Program-made: the position numbers and the translations under genes
The notes under the pieces: generated by a model
The model's input: only the letters and a program-made list of their open reading frames with translations
Database searches by the model: none
Told to the model about the DNA's origin: nothing
DNA from: Kitasatospora sp. NBC_01250
GTDB lineage: Bacteria > Actinomycetota > Actinomycetes > Streptomycetales > Streptomycetaceae
Assembly (NCBI RefSeq): GCF_036226465.1
Contig: NZ_CP108476.1
Coordinates: 8,866,001 to 8,930,000 of the forward strand
Reading direction: 5' to 3'
Length of the DNA stretch: 64,000 nucleotides
Shown: one piece after another, positions 44,606 through 53,080 of the stretch
Position numbering within the stretch: the stretch's first letter is position 1
Layout: every line of letters starts with the position of its first letter

Positions 44606-44916
44606 GCGGACCCGGCGCCACACCACCCGCACCCACCACCAGGCACCCGGCCGTCTCCGCCGAACACGGCGGCTTCGCCGTCGGCCACGCCGGACAGGTC
44701 GTCCACTACCACGCCGCGCCCCCAGCTCCGGGCACCTGGCCGACGCCGGGGCACGAGGTGGTGGTGCCGCGTCAGCTACCCGGTGACGTGCCCGGCTTCG
44801 TGGGCCGCGCGGCCGAGCTGCGGCACCTGGAGGCGCTGGAGAACGCCGTCCCCGGCGGCGGGGGTGTGCGGCTGCTGCTGGTCGCGGGGACGGCCGGGGC
44901 GGGAAAGACCTCGCTG
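44606..44916 (+). pseudogene. NB-ARC protein cut after its P-loop
   Basis: The frame is open from the upstream stop and reads VSAEHGGFAVGHAGQVVHYH, then VVVPRQLPGDVPGFVGRAAE, LRHLEALENAVPGGG and the Walker A GTAGAGKTSL, where it ends at 44914-44916. The next base begins transposase sequence. The rest of the ATPase and any TPRs are absent, so the protein cannot work. It was the partner of the gene at 44132. Confidence 0.82.
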
Positions 44917-44917
44917 A

Positions 44918-45445
44918 CACCCCGATCTGCGACTTCGTACCTTGGCGGACGTCTTTGCCTGTGCGGCGGCCGAGGGCGTCGAACTGCGGCTGGACGGGAC
45001 CGAGGTCCAGGTCCGCCGCCCGCGCTTCAACAAGCCCGGCCGACGCGCGCTCGTCTCGGGCAAGAAGAAGATGAACACCAAGAAGGCCACCGTCGTCACC
45101 GACGGCGATGGCCGCACCCTGTGGGCCGGCGCGTTCCGCCCCGGCCGGATGCACGACCAGACAGCGGTGCGCACCGAGGGCATCGCCGACCTGTTCGAGC
45201 AGTTCCCACGGGTCAAAGCCAAGGTCGCCGCCGGATACCGGGGTCTGGCCAAGGAATTTCCAGGCCGGGTCCAGGCCCCGCCACTCAAACCGAAGAAGGA
45301 CGCGACACCGGAGGAAGTCGCCGCCTGGAACGCGGAGCGCCATCAGCAGTCCTCGGAGCGGAGCTGTGTGGAGCACGCCAACGCCGAGCACAAGCAGTGG
45401 CGCACCCTGCAACGCTTCCTCGGCCGCCGCGAAGTGGTGCCGCGT
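44918..45445 (+). mobile_element. IS5-superfamily transposase fragment
   Basis: From 44918 the frame reads HPDLRLRTLADVFACAAAEG, VELRLDGTEVQVRRPRF, SGKKKMNTKKATVV, RPGRMHDQTAVRTEGIADLF and VEHANAEHKQWRTLQRFLGRR, the DDE (HARBI1-like) domain of transposase-family proteins. The N-terminal helix-turn-helix and the C-terminal end are missing (sequence becomes unrelated after about 45445). No inverted repeats were identified, so it is a fragment joined to the NB-ARC gene. Confidence 0.85.
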
Positions 45446-45554
45446 GATCCGGACCGTTGGGCCGTCCCACCGAGGTTGACTTCGATCGGCTCTCATCACC
45501 GGGCGAACCCTGATCGTGTCAAGCCGCTGAGGGTGGCCGGCTGGCGCGGGTAGC

Positions 45555-46150
45555 GTGGGCGGCCGCGGGACGATGATCGACGGGAGGGGTAGGCGGTGCG
45601 GTTTCCCGGGCAGGGAGCGGCTGGCGGTCCTGAGCAACGCCGAGTTCGAGGTGCTCGCCTCGTTGCACTTCGCGATGACCGAGGTGCGGCACGAGTGGGG
45701 CAGTTCGAGGGCGGTCCTGGACCGGCTGTTCGCGTTGTCCGATCACGCCGGGCACCTCGATGGCGGTGCCCGGTTCACCTTTCGGTCGCGGGTGCTGGAG
45801 GAGGTGGGCCGTGCCTCCTGCCAGTACACCGATGCGGTGGAGAAGGTGATGTGGCCGTGCGTCAGCGCCTGTACGGTGCTTGGCATCGCCGTCTCGGAGC
45901 GGGTGGTCGACGGCAAGGTTCCGCTGTCCGATCAGGTGGTGGCGGAGCTGGCCGACAAACCGACGCTCGCACAGCTGCACGCCGCATTGTCGGCTCCGGT
46001 CCCGGCCCTGCTGGTCCCGCGCGACGCTCAGTCCGTCGAATCCGCCCGGGGGCGCGGTGAGCGGCTGTTGGCGAGGGTGGAGGGCGTCTACGAATCCCTC
46101 GCCGATCCGATGTTGCCCTCGCCGCTGTCCCGGGCACGGCGGTCTCCTTC
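45555..46150 (+). pseudogene. Hypothetical gene, probably frameshifted
   Basis: The main frame reads RLAVLSNAEFEVLASLHFAM, then TEVRHEWGSSRAVLDRLFAL and QLHAALSAPVPALLVPRDAQ; it looks coding to about 46130 but then runs antisense through the csbD gene to 46535. The only start with a strong site (GTG 45596 after GGAGGGG) is in another frame, implying an indel near 45610; an ATG at 45573 would be in frame but has a weak site. It is either a gene with an overlong tail or a pseudogene. Family unknown. Confidence 0.45.
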
Positions 46151-46196
46151 GTGGGGGCGGCGGTACGGTGCCGGAAGGTTGCCGCGGAACGCGCGG

Positions 46197-46227
46197 GGGG
46201 TCCCCGACCAAAGCGGTCGGGGACCCC
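46197..46227. terminator. Terminator of csbD-like gene
   Basis: A 13-bp perfect stem (GGGGTCCCCGACC and complement) closes AAAGC, 15 nt beyond the csbD-like stop. Also able to serve the plus-strand frame. Confidence 0.85.
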
Positions 46228-46241
46228 TGCGCGCGGGGCGC

Positions 46242-46415
46242 TCAGTGCTTGAAGGCGTCCTTGACGTGCTCGCCAGCCTGCTTGACGTCACCCTTGACCT
46301 GGTCGGCCTTGCCCTCGGCTTCCAGGCGCTCGTTGCCGACAGCCTTGCCGGCGGTCTCCTTGACCTTCCCCTTGAGCTTGTCGCCGACGTTCTCGATCTT
46401 GTCGCCCGTGCTCAT
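46242..46415 (-). CDS. CsbD family stress protein
   Basis: The 57 residues are a classic CsbD-like helical, charged protein: MSTGDKIENVGDKLKGKVKE, TAGKAVGNERLEAEGKADQV, KGDVKQAGEHVKDAFKH. The family is sigma-B/general-stress induced in Gram-positive bacteria; the biochemical role is not known. It is divergent from the gene for a small hydrophobic protein (135 nt between starts), a pairing often seen in Streptomyces and consistent with shared stress promoters. The ATG at 46413-46415 follows AGGAGAG. Confidence 0.95.
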   Translation of the reverse strand: MSTGDKIENVGDKLKGKVKETAGKAVGNERLEAEGKADQVKGDVKQAGEHVKDAFKH

Positions 46416-46550
46416 CGCACTCTCCTCGTCATTGGTGCACCGTCCTGCCTGACATCGGGTCGCCTGCCCGACCCGAACCGGAAGATTCCTACGAATAGTG
46501 GCGCCGGACCAGGGCACCCGGTCCTCCGACACTGAATTGTGGAGGTCACG

Positions 46551-46721
46551 ATGGTTCCCCTTCTTCTCGTCCTGCTGCTCGCCCTTCTCCTGTTCGGCCT
46601 CGGGTTCGCGGTGAAGATCCTCTGGTGGGTCGCCATCGTGGTGCTGGTGGTCTGGCTGGTGGGCTTTGTCGCCCGTGGCACCGGCGCCTCCGGCAGCCGG
46701 GGCCGCTGGTACCGCTGGTAG
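46551..46721 (+). CDS. Small hydrophobic membrane protein, 56 aa
   Basis: Almost the whole protein is two membrane helices (MVPLLLVLLLALLLFGLGFA and ILWWVAIVVLVVWLVGFVA) followed by a short basic GRWYRW tail. GGAGG lies 6 nt before the ATG at 46551; an ATG 12 nt earlier is less well placed. Streptomycetes carry several nearly identical 'hydrophobic proteins' next to CsbD-like genes, thought to be induced by osmotic or general stress. It is an integral membrane peptide of unknown molecular action. Confidence 0.9.
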   Translation: MVPLLLVLLLALLLFGLGFAVKILWWVAIVVLVVWLVGFVARGTGASGSRGRWYRW

Positions 46722-46745
46722 CAGCGGCCAGCACCGCACGGCCTC

Positions 46746-46778
46746 AAGCGGGGCGCCCGACCAGCGGGCGCCCCGCTT
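46746..46778 (+). terminator. Terminator of the hydrophobic protein gene
   Basis: AAGCGGGGCGCCC and its complement enclose a 7-nt loop, 25 nt after the stop codon, followed by TTG. Confidence 0.85.
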
Positions 46779-46982
46779 TGGCGTACCCGACCATGGCGGC
46801 CCGGGGCCGGGCACGCGAGAGCGGGGAGTGAATGAACCCCCGGCGCCACGGGCAGAAGCGGTTACGGGGGCGGGGCGGCGCGCTCTCTGCGCCCTGAACC
46901 AGCGCGACCTCCGAGCGCCGCCCCGCTCTCCTGCGCACACCGCACAGCAATGCGGTCGGCGCGAAGCGTCGCCGAACGCCGC

Positions 46983-47250
46983 TCATCTGACCGATATCTC
47001 GCGTGTGGAACCCGCCCGCCAGCGGTTCGCCGCCCCGAGCACACCGCTGCTCGCCGACAGCCCATGCCCACCTCGCCCTCGTCCAGCGCCCGGGCGGCGG
47101 GCATCGGGGAAGGTCGCCGCCGCTGCCGCGCCCTGGGCGGTGAGGTGCCAGGCCTTCGCCCAGCCGGCCTGCGGCAGGGGCACGAACTCGGCCAGGCCCT
47201 CGGCGTGCGGGCGGGCCATGCGCTTCTGGGTCTGCTTGATCAGGGCTCGA
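46983..47250 (-). pseudogene. Replication-relaxation-like fragment
   Basis: A minus-strand frame reads MARPHAEGLAEFVPLPQAGW then AKAWHLTAQGAAAAATFPD, with DARRPG; the WHLTAQG pattern resembles proteins of the replication-relaxation group found on actinobacterial plasmids and integrative elements. The frame then loses coherence. Low-confidence identity; the rest of 46780-47477 is empty. Confidence 0.35.
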
Positions 47251-47477
47251 TCAGGGCGGTGCCGCCGTGCGGGTGAACGGGAAGCGCCCCGGACCCGGGT
47301 GGTTTCACCGGGTCCGGAGCGGCTGCCCGAGGCCGTATCCGGATGCCGACCCGCCGCGTGAGGGGGGAGAGACGCGCGGGGCCGGCCGACGGCCTCAGGT
47401 GTCGTCTGACCACTGGAGGGCGGCTCAAACGGCTCAGCCCCTCGCCGGACGGGCGGGCCACCGCCACCCGCGTTCGA

Positions 47478-49139
47478 TCAGGAGGTGACGCGGTAGATCC
47501 GCAGCGCCCCGGCGGCCGAGGCCAGTCGTAGCGCGTCGGGCGCCGGCACCGCTTCACCGTCCACGCTCAGATGGCTCACCGCTGTCAGGTCGGTGAGTTC
47601 AAGAGCTCGCAACCGTGTCGCGTGGTAGAACCGGGTGCGGTCCAGCGCGCCGGTCAGGCAGGCCACGGCCAAGCGCAGTCGGGTGAATCGGTGTCCGGCG
47701 TTCACCACCCGGGCGTCGAGCACCCCGTCGTCGAGGCGTTCGCGGGTGATCGGCGCGACGCCGCGACGGTGGTAGCGCCCGTTGCCCGCGAAGAGCAGCC
47801 AGATGCGCCGCGGCCGGCCGGCGATCTCCAGTTCGACGGGCTCGGCGGTGTGGAGCAGCCGGGCGCCGGCCAGGGCCAGCGCGGGCCACTTGCCGATCCG
47901 GTGCTCCCAACGCTCGCGCAGGCGCACCAGGTCGGGGTAGACGCCGATGCTGAAGGTGTTGACGAAGACCCGGTGCCGGTCGCCGCCGGGGTCGGTCACC
48001 GTGCCCAGGTCCACCGCGATGCCGGAGCCCGCCGTCACCGCCGCGGCCACGGTCGCGAAGTCGGTGATGCCGGCGTCCGCGGCGAAGTGGTTGAGCGTGC
48101 CGCCGGTGAAGACCGCGAGCGGCAGGTCGTGCTCGGCGGCGATCCCCGCCGCCAGATTGATCGAGCCGTCGCCGCCGCAGATGCCGAGCGCGCCGCCGTC
48201 GGCGCGGGCCCGTTCGGCCGCCTCGGCGATCAACTGGGGCAACGCGTCGCCGTCCGAGGCCAGTTGGACGTCGGCCTTCGGCAGCAGGTCCCGGATCAGC
48301 GCCTGGTTGGGATCGTCGGCGTCGGCGTCGCGCCACAGGTCGGCCAGGCCGCCCGCCCCCGAGCCGCTGTTCACCACGACGTGCAGGCCCGCTCCACCGG
48401 GCAGCGCGGGCAGCTGGACCGCCGGCCCTGGCAGCCCGGCCGGTGGGGGAGGGGTCTGTGGCCCCGGCCGCCGGCGCCTGAGCAGGACGGCGGCCGACGC
48501 GCCGAGCGCGGCACCGGCCAGCACATCACCCGGATAGTGGGCACCCACATAGACGCGCGAGAGCATCACGCCGAGCGCGACCGGCGCCGCCGCCACGCCC
48601 AGCGCGGGCGACTCCAGGCCCAGACCGACCGCGAATGCGGCGGCCGAAGCCGAATGCCCGGACGGGAAGGAGCTGGTGAACGGCGCCCGGCGCAGATGGC
48701 GGACCAGTGGAACGGAGCTCAGCTCGGGGCGCGGACGCCCGGCCATCCGCTTGGCCACCACGTTGGCCAGGGCCGAGGCCACCAGCAGCGAGCCGAGTGC
48801 CCGCCCGGCCGCCCGCTTGGCCTGCGGGGTACCGCAGGCCGCCAGACCTGCCGCTGCGGCCGACCACAGCACACCGTGATCGGCCGCCCGGCTCAGCCCC
48901 GGCAGCACCCGCCCCACGACGGGCAGCCGGGCCCGCGCCACCCGGACGAACAGCCGCTGATCGAGCGCGGCGGCAGCGCCGCGCACGGTGGCGGCGCGCT
49001 CCCTCGCGCGGGTCGGCCCGGCCCGCAGGGAACCGGCCCGAAGGGAGCCGGTGCGGACCGGGCCGTTGTCGAGCAGTCCGGCGGGCCGGGCGCGGCGGTC
49101 GACTGCGACCAGCGCCCGGACCCGCCGGGCCGTCGTCAT
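47478..49139 (-). CDS. PAP2 phosphatase-lipid kinase fusion
   Basis: The 553-residue protein joins two lipid enzymes. Residues 110-225 are a type 2 phosphatidic acid phosphatase: KRMAGRPRP (130-138), SFPSGHSAS with S160-G161-H162, and SRVYVGAHYPGD with H201. Residues 250-553 are a diacylglycerol kinase catalytic domain: NSGSG (257-261), GGDGS (322-326) and TGGTLNHFA (345-353). Several hydrophobic segments in the first half place it in the membrane. It could dephosphorylate and rephosphorylate diacylglycerol-type lipids, as in other actinobacterial fusions. The gene follows the glsB-like gene with a one-base stop/start overlap (TGATG). Confidence 0.93.
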   Translation of the reverse strand: MTTARRVRALVAVDRRARPAGLLDNGPVRTGSLRAGSLRAGPTRARERAATVRGAAAALDQRLFVRVARARLPVVGRVLPGLSRAADHGVLWSAAAAGLAACGTPQAKRAAGRALGSLLVASALANVVAKRMAGRPRPELSSVPLVRHLRRAPFTSSFPSGHSASAAAFAVGLGLESPALGVAAAPVALGVMLSRVYVGAHYPGDVLAGAALGASAAVLLRRRRPGPQTPPPPAGLPGPAVQLPALPGGAGLHVVVNSGSGAGGLADLWRDADADDPNQALIRDLLPKADVQLASDGDALPQLIAEAAERARADGGALGICGGDGSINLAAGIAAEHDLPLAVFTGGTLNHFAADAGITDFATVAAAVTAGSGIAVDLGTVTDPGGDRHRVFVNTFSIGVYPDLVRLRERWEHRIGKWPALALAGARLLHTAEPVELEIAGRPRRIWLLFAGNGRYHRRGVAPITRERLDDGVLDARVVNAGHRFTRLRLAVACLTGALDRTRFYHATRLRALELTDLTAVSHLSVDGEAVPAPDALRLASAAGALRIYRVTS

Positions 49140-49402
49140 CAGCGGCCCCGACCGGCCGTCAGCCGGTACAGGGTCAGGATGATCAAGGAGCCGGCGATCG
49201 CGGCGATCCAGGTGGAGAGGTGGAAGAAGCCGTTGATGGAGTGCACATGAAAGATAATCTTCCCGAGCCACCCGCCGAGCAACCCGCCCGCGATCCCGAT
49301 CGCCATGGTGACGATCGCTCCGCCGGGGTCCCGGCCGGGCATCAGGGCCTTGGCGATCGCTCCCGCCAGGAGGCCGATCAGGATCCACGCGATGATTCCC
49401 AT
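49139..49402 (-). CDS. GlsB/YeaQ/YmgE family membrane protein
   Basis: The 87-residue protein has the family's three membrane helices with small-residue faces: IIAWILIGLLAGAIAKALMP, GGAIVTMAIGIAGGLLGGWL and STWIAAIAGSLIILTLYRL. These transglycosylase-associated (TAG) proteins are stress-related with no known enzymatic activity. Its stop overlaps the start of the PAP2-kinase gene, so the pair form an operon of membrane/stress functions near csbD. Confidence 0.93.
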   Translation of the reverse strand: MGIIAWILIGLLAGAIAKALMPGRDPGGAIVTMAIGIAGGLLGGWLGKIIFHVHSINGFFHLSTWIAAIAGSLIILTLYRLTAGRGR

Positions 49403-49654
49403 GCGACTGCGCCGCCCTTCGTGTCGATGATGCCGCTGAAACGCACGCCCCCCGTCTGTCCCCGGTCGGGCCGGACAAACAGCAGTGGCGCGTCGGCCGG
49501 GGCAGTGGCGCGACCCGGCCGGTCCGCGCCTCGGGCGAGGCCGGCGCCCGTCCCAGCCGCGGTGTCGACCACGCGGGACTCGATGAACTCCTTGAAGCCG
49601 CGCAGGTCGTCGATCGCCTGGCGCTGCACGAAGCCGAGCGCGGCCCCGAAGCCG

Positions 49655-49984
49655 GACGACTACGCGGCGGGCGCGTGGATGCGCCGCCAGCGCAAGGCCG
49701 ACAACCTTGACCTCGACCAGGCCGCCAAGCTCGTCGCGCTGGACGAGCTGTGGCGCCTGGAGCCGGACTGGAACCGCTCCTACCGCCGTCTGCTCGCCTA
49801 CCTCGCGGCCGGCGGCATCATCGACGGCCCGGCGAACCGCACCGGCGGCGAAGCCGACCCGGCGCTCCGGCCCGGCACCTGGCTGCGCAAGCAGGACAAG
49901 GCCCGCACCGAGGGCAAGCCGACCGAGCAGCAGACCGCGCTCCTGGACGGGCTCACCCGGCATGCCGAAACCGTCACCGGCTGA
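49655..49984 (+). pseudogene. Helicase-associated domain remnant
   Basis: The frame reads AAGAWMRRQRKADNLDLDQA, ALDELWRLEPDWNRSYRRLL and RPGTWLRKQDKARTEGKPTE, two helicase-associated (HA) repeats found in tandem at the C-terminus of certain actinobacterial DEAD/DEAH helicases. It ends at 49984 but has no start; the helicase body is missing. The few hundred bases before it (49403-49654) contain no intact gene. Confidence 0.7.
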
Positions 49985-50101
49985 CCCACCCCACACCAAT
50001 CCCGCGGTCCCGGCCCGGGATGGCCCACTTCCCGGAGGCGATCGAACACCTCCCCGCCGGCAAGCGGCGGCGCAGCGCCTGACCCACCCCACGGCGGGTC
50101 A

Positions 50102-50380
50102 TCAGGCCGGCGGTGCCTGCGCGGCGCCGACCTCGATCGTGTCCAGGACCAGGTAGTGGTAGCCCTCGAGCTCACCCTCCGGCGCGCGGGCGAGGCTGCC
50201 CTGCAGGGTGTACCACTCGTCGGCGCCCGTGTACTGGACCCTGACCTCGACCGGCCCGTCGGTGCGGCGTTCGGTGTGAACCGTCAGGTCCCCGGTGATG
50301 ACACCGACTTCGACGGTCATCGCGCCGCCGGGGCCGGCGGTGGCCTCGTCCTCGCACATCGCCGACTCGATCGTGGGCAT
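50102..50380 (-). CDS. Small hypothetical protein, 92 aa
   Basis: The protein reads MPTIESAMCEDEATAGPGGA, then a beta-rich body MTVEVGVITGDLTVHTERRT, VEVRVQYTGADEWYTLQGSL and GYHYLVLDTIEVGAAQAPPA. No signal or membrane segment. An ATG five codons upstream (50395) is an alternative; neither has a strong binding site. The internal ATG before TVEVGVI is also possible. Family unknown. Confidence 0.6.
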   Translation of the reverse strand: MPTIESAMCEDEATAGPGGAMTVEVGVITGDLTVHTERRTDGPVEVRVQYTGADEWYTLQGSLARAPEGELEGYHYLVLDTIEVGAAQAPPA

Positions 50381-50645
50381 CAGCCGGCCCCACATGTGTC
50401 AAGCATGGACACGAGCGCCGTCCTCTCCGGCGCGGTCACCGTCAGCTTGTAGAGGGCCTTCACATCCGTCCAGGCCCGCCGCGTACGGACACCACGCCGA
50501 CCGGGCCGGCGGCTTCCACCGGTCCGGGCTCTGGTCGCCGAACGCCCCGACTGATTGTGTCGGGGCGCGTGGTGTGTGGTGTTAGCGGCTGGTGCCGCCG
50601 AGGGGGGAGGGGCCCTGCCAGCGGCCGTTGCCGTCCAGCCAGTCG

Positions 50646-50844
50646 TTCACGACGGTGCCGTTTCCGCACAACCTCCAGGCCGTCGTGCAGTGCCGTGCTC
50701 TCGACGAGCTGTTCGGGTTCACCATCGAGGGCCTCGGAACGCTGCCCGGCGTCGAAGGCATGGAGGTCGGCCCGATCCTCCGTCAGGTCGAACAAGCCGG
50801 AACCCGTCTGGACGGGGACTGCCTCACCGACCCGCCCGACGGTC
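50646..50844 (+). pseudogene. Lrp/AsnC regulator C-terminal fragment
   Basis: A plus-strand frame carries HNLQAVVQCRALDELFGFTI, then GLGTLPGVEGMEVGPILRQV and EQAGTRLDGD, the ligand-binding RAM domain tail of Lrp/AsnC regulators. The DNA-binding half is missing and the frame continues into unrelated sequence. It is a remnant. Confidence 0.72.
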
Positions 50845-51140
50845 TTGCCCGCCACTGGCGGCTCTCGCAGGCCCGCGTACCCGAGCGGCGGGTAGGCCCT
50901 GTCCGTCGCGTAACCGCTCGCCTCTTCGAATGGAGGACGTTCCGCTTCGGAAGCGGGGCGACGGGCCGGCTGACCGGTCGTCATCCCACCGGTCCGCCCT
51001 TCGGGTCGAGAACGCGTCAGCGCGCCCGGCGCCTCGCGAAGACCCGGTGACCCGCTCTCCGACGCCTGGGTGGTACACCAGCACGGCGCTGTGCGCGCAT
51101 GTCCCGGCAGCCGCGTGGCCTCCACCGGTATCATGGTAGA

Positions 51141-51159
51141 ACTAGTATCGAATTGCAAT
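51141..51159 (+). promoter_or_regulatory. Shared motif upstream of hxlR-type gene
   Basis: ACTAGTA followed 7 nt later by GCAAT (51141-51159) lies 16 nt before the hxlR-type start. ACTAGTAGCAATACG at 51632-51646, overlapping that gene's stop and lying upstream of the hydrolase gene, has the same two blocks closer together. They may be HxlR-binding sites; the inference rests on short matches. Confidence 0.35.
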
Positions 51160-51174
51160 CAAGGTGGTCCCGTG

Positions 51175-51636
51175 ATGAACGACTCACAGCCCGTCGTGTT
51201 CCAGCATGGCCAGACGTTTCTCGCGACGATCTCGGAGCGCTGGAACTATCAGATCCTGCGCGAAGTCTTCTTCGGTACAGCGCGGTTCGGCGAACTGAAG
51301 CGCGCGCTCGGCATCTCGGCGAACATCCTGACCACTCGCCTGAACGCCCTTACCGAGCTGGGCCTGCTCACGCGGCGGGCGTACCGCGAGGACAAGCAGT
51401 GGTTCGAGTACGAGCTCTCGGATGCCGCTCGCGAGCTGGTCGTGCCGGCGATCGTGGCGATCACCCGCTGGGCCGAGGAGCGCGGACCGGATCCGCAGGC
51501 TGCCGGCGCCGGCCCGCGCCGGCCGCTCCTGCACACCGTCTGCGGCAAGGAGACCGAGCCCTACCTGGCGTGCAGCGTCTGTCACCAGTCGATCCAGGCC
51601 TCGAACCTGATCCCAATGGTTGCAGACAAGAACTAG
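51175..51636 (+). CDS. HxlR family transcriptional regulator
   Basis: The 153-residue protein has the HxlR winged helix: ISERWNYQILREVFFGTARF and GELKRALGISANILTTRLNA (about residues 18-60), then LTRRAYREDKQWFEYELSDA. A C-terminal CGKETEPYLACSVCHQ holds four cysteines in a possible zinc or redox site, unlike the shortest HxlR proteins. The ATG at 51175 follows AAGGTGG. It precedes an alpha/beta-hydrolase and a SnoaL-like gene in the same direction and probably regulates them. Confidence 0.9.
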   Translation: MNDSQPVVFQHGQTFLATISERWNYQILREVFFGTARFGELKRALGISANILTTRLNALTELGLLTRRAYREDKQWFEYELSDAARELVVPAIVAITRWAEERGPDPQAAGAGPRRPLLHTVCGKETEPYLACSVCHQSIQASNLIPMVADKN

Positions 51637-51694
51637 TAGCAATACGCTCCTGGTTAGAGAGTGGAGAACGATCCCCGTCACGAGAGGAATCGCC

Positions 51695-52549
51695 ATGACC
51701 ACGACCTGGCTCGACGGCGTCACCGAGCGGCTCATCCCCACTTCTGTCGGGTTGATCAACGTGCGCGACGGCGGCAGGGCGGGCAGCTCGCCTCTGATCT
51801 TCTGGCCGAGCTTGATGATGGACGGCACCATGTGGCGCCACCAGTACGAGCATTTCGCCCCCACCCACCGCGTGGTGCTCATCGACAGCCCCGGACACGG
51901 CAAGTCCGACGCCCTGCGCCGCATCATCGACCTCAAGCAGTGTGCTGACGCGCTCGTCGAGATCCAGGACGCGCTCGGCATCGACAAGGCGGTGCTGATC
52001 GGCAACAGCTGGGGCGGCATGCTGGCCGGCGTCTTCCCCGCCTACCACCCGGACCGCTCGGCGGGGACGGTCGGCATCAACTGCACGGCCTCGCTCCCCA
52101 CGACCTTCGAGAGCGTCTGGGCCACTGCGCTGGCCGGGTACCTGTCACTGAACTCGAAGATGCCTCAACTGGCCTTGAAAGCGGCCCGCAGCGCGTTCGC
52201 CGGGCCGACGGCCGAGGCCGAACGCCCGGAGTTCCTCGAGTTCCTGAATCTCGTGCTCACCAACGACCCCAAGTCGGTCGCCTGGGCGCTGCGCAGCATC
52301 CTGATCGGCCGCCGCGACGAACACCGCCTGCTCGCCACGATCAAGGACGTCCCCGTCCTCGTGATCGCCGGCGAGGAGGACAGCCAGTTCCCCGTGCACG
52401 CCGTGCGCCGGATGGCCGACGCGATCCCCACCGCCACCTTCAAAGTGCTGCTGCACACCGGCCACCTCGCCGCTCGCGAAAACCCACAGGCCGTCAACGC
52501 CGAGATCGACGCCTTCCTCGCCGAACTGCCCGCGCTGGAAAGGATCTGA
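51695..52549 (+). CDS. Alpha/beta-hydrolase of the HxlR operon
   Basis: The 284-residue protein has nucleophile elbow GNSWGG with S105, acid D229 (GEEDSQFP) and H257 (HTGHLAA), i.e. a full triad, and a DSPGHGKSD segment typical of MhpC-like carbon-carbon bond hydrolases and esterases. ATG follows GAGAGGAA. Its stop overlaps the next start (TGATG). It probably processes the same compound sensed by the HxlR regulator. Confidence 0.92.
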   Translation: MTTTWLDGVTERLIPTSVGLINVRDGGRAGSSPLIFWPSLMMDGTMWRHQYEHFAPTHRVVLIDSPGHGKSDALRRIIDLKQCADALVEIQDALGIDKAVLIGNSWGGMLAGVFPAYHPDRSAGTVGINCTASLPTTFESVWATALAGYLSLNSKMPQLALKAARSAFAGPTAEAERPEFLEFLNLVLTNDPKSVAWALRSILIGRRDEHRLLATIKDVPVLVIAGEEDSQFPVHAVRRMADAIPTATFKVLLHTGHLAARENPQAVNAEIDAFLAELPALERI

Positions 52550-52959
52550 TGAGCATGCCCGCCACCACCGACCGCGGCGAAGCCCCTGCATGGATCCACG
52601 CCTTCATGCACGAGATCGACACCCTCGAGTTCGCGACCGCGTTCGCCACGAACCTTGACCAGGACACCGAGATGATCTTCGGTACGGCCCGCGTGCACGG
52701 AGTCGACGCCATCAAGGACTTCTTCGTGAAGATCGACGCCCCGCTCATCACCACGCACGAGGTGATCGAGACGTGGACCGTCGGGGACGTGCTGATCCTC
52801 CGGGGCGAGGCGACCGTCGCCAAGAAGACCGAACCTGACACCGTCGTGCGTGCCCCGTTCACGCACATCTTCTACCTCGACCAGAGCGACGAGGCGCTAC
52901 CGCGAATCCGCACTCTGCACATCACGGCAGGGCCTGTCGAGACCGACGCCCTGCTCTGA
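52549..52959 (+). CDS. SnoaL/NTF2-like protein
   Basis: The 136 residues fit the cone-shaped NTF2-like fold: WIHAFMHEIDTLEFATAFAT, then GTARVHGVDAIKDFFVKIDA, VIETWTVGDVLILRGEATV and the final FTHIFYLDQ and IRTLHITAG strands. This family includes cyclases, isomerases and ligand-binding proteins; no specific catalytic residues can be assigned. Translational coupling to the hydrolase indicates a joint small-molecule task. Confidence 0.88.
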   Translation: MSMPATTDRGEAPAWIHAFMHEIDTLEFATAFATNLDQDTEMIFGTARVHGVDAIKDFFVKIDAPLITTHEVIETWTVGDVLILRGEATVAKKTEPDTVVRAPFTHIFYLDQSDEALPRIRTLHITAGPVETDALL

Positions 52960-53008
52960 CTGGAGATCCGGACCAAGCCGCACCGTTGGGTGAACGATGA
53001 CCTCCCCG

Positions 53009-53080
53009 CAGGTTCGACGATCTGTTCAACCTCGTCGCCGACCCCGCCTTCGTCCTGGTGACGTGGCGTCGGGTCCAAGG
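53009..53080 (+). pseudogene. Group II intron reverse transcriptase N-terminal scrap
   Basis: RFDDLFNLVADPAFVLVTW RRV (with no break in frame) matches the start of group II intron-encoded reverse transcriptases. Only about 24 residues remain before the frame passes into transposase sequence. Confidence 0.6.

Noticed and set aside
47571..49250. Plus-strand frame opposite the PAP2-kinase gene
   Set aside because: It is a shadow; the opposite strand has SGH and GGDGS catalytic motifs.
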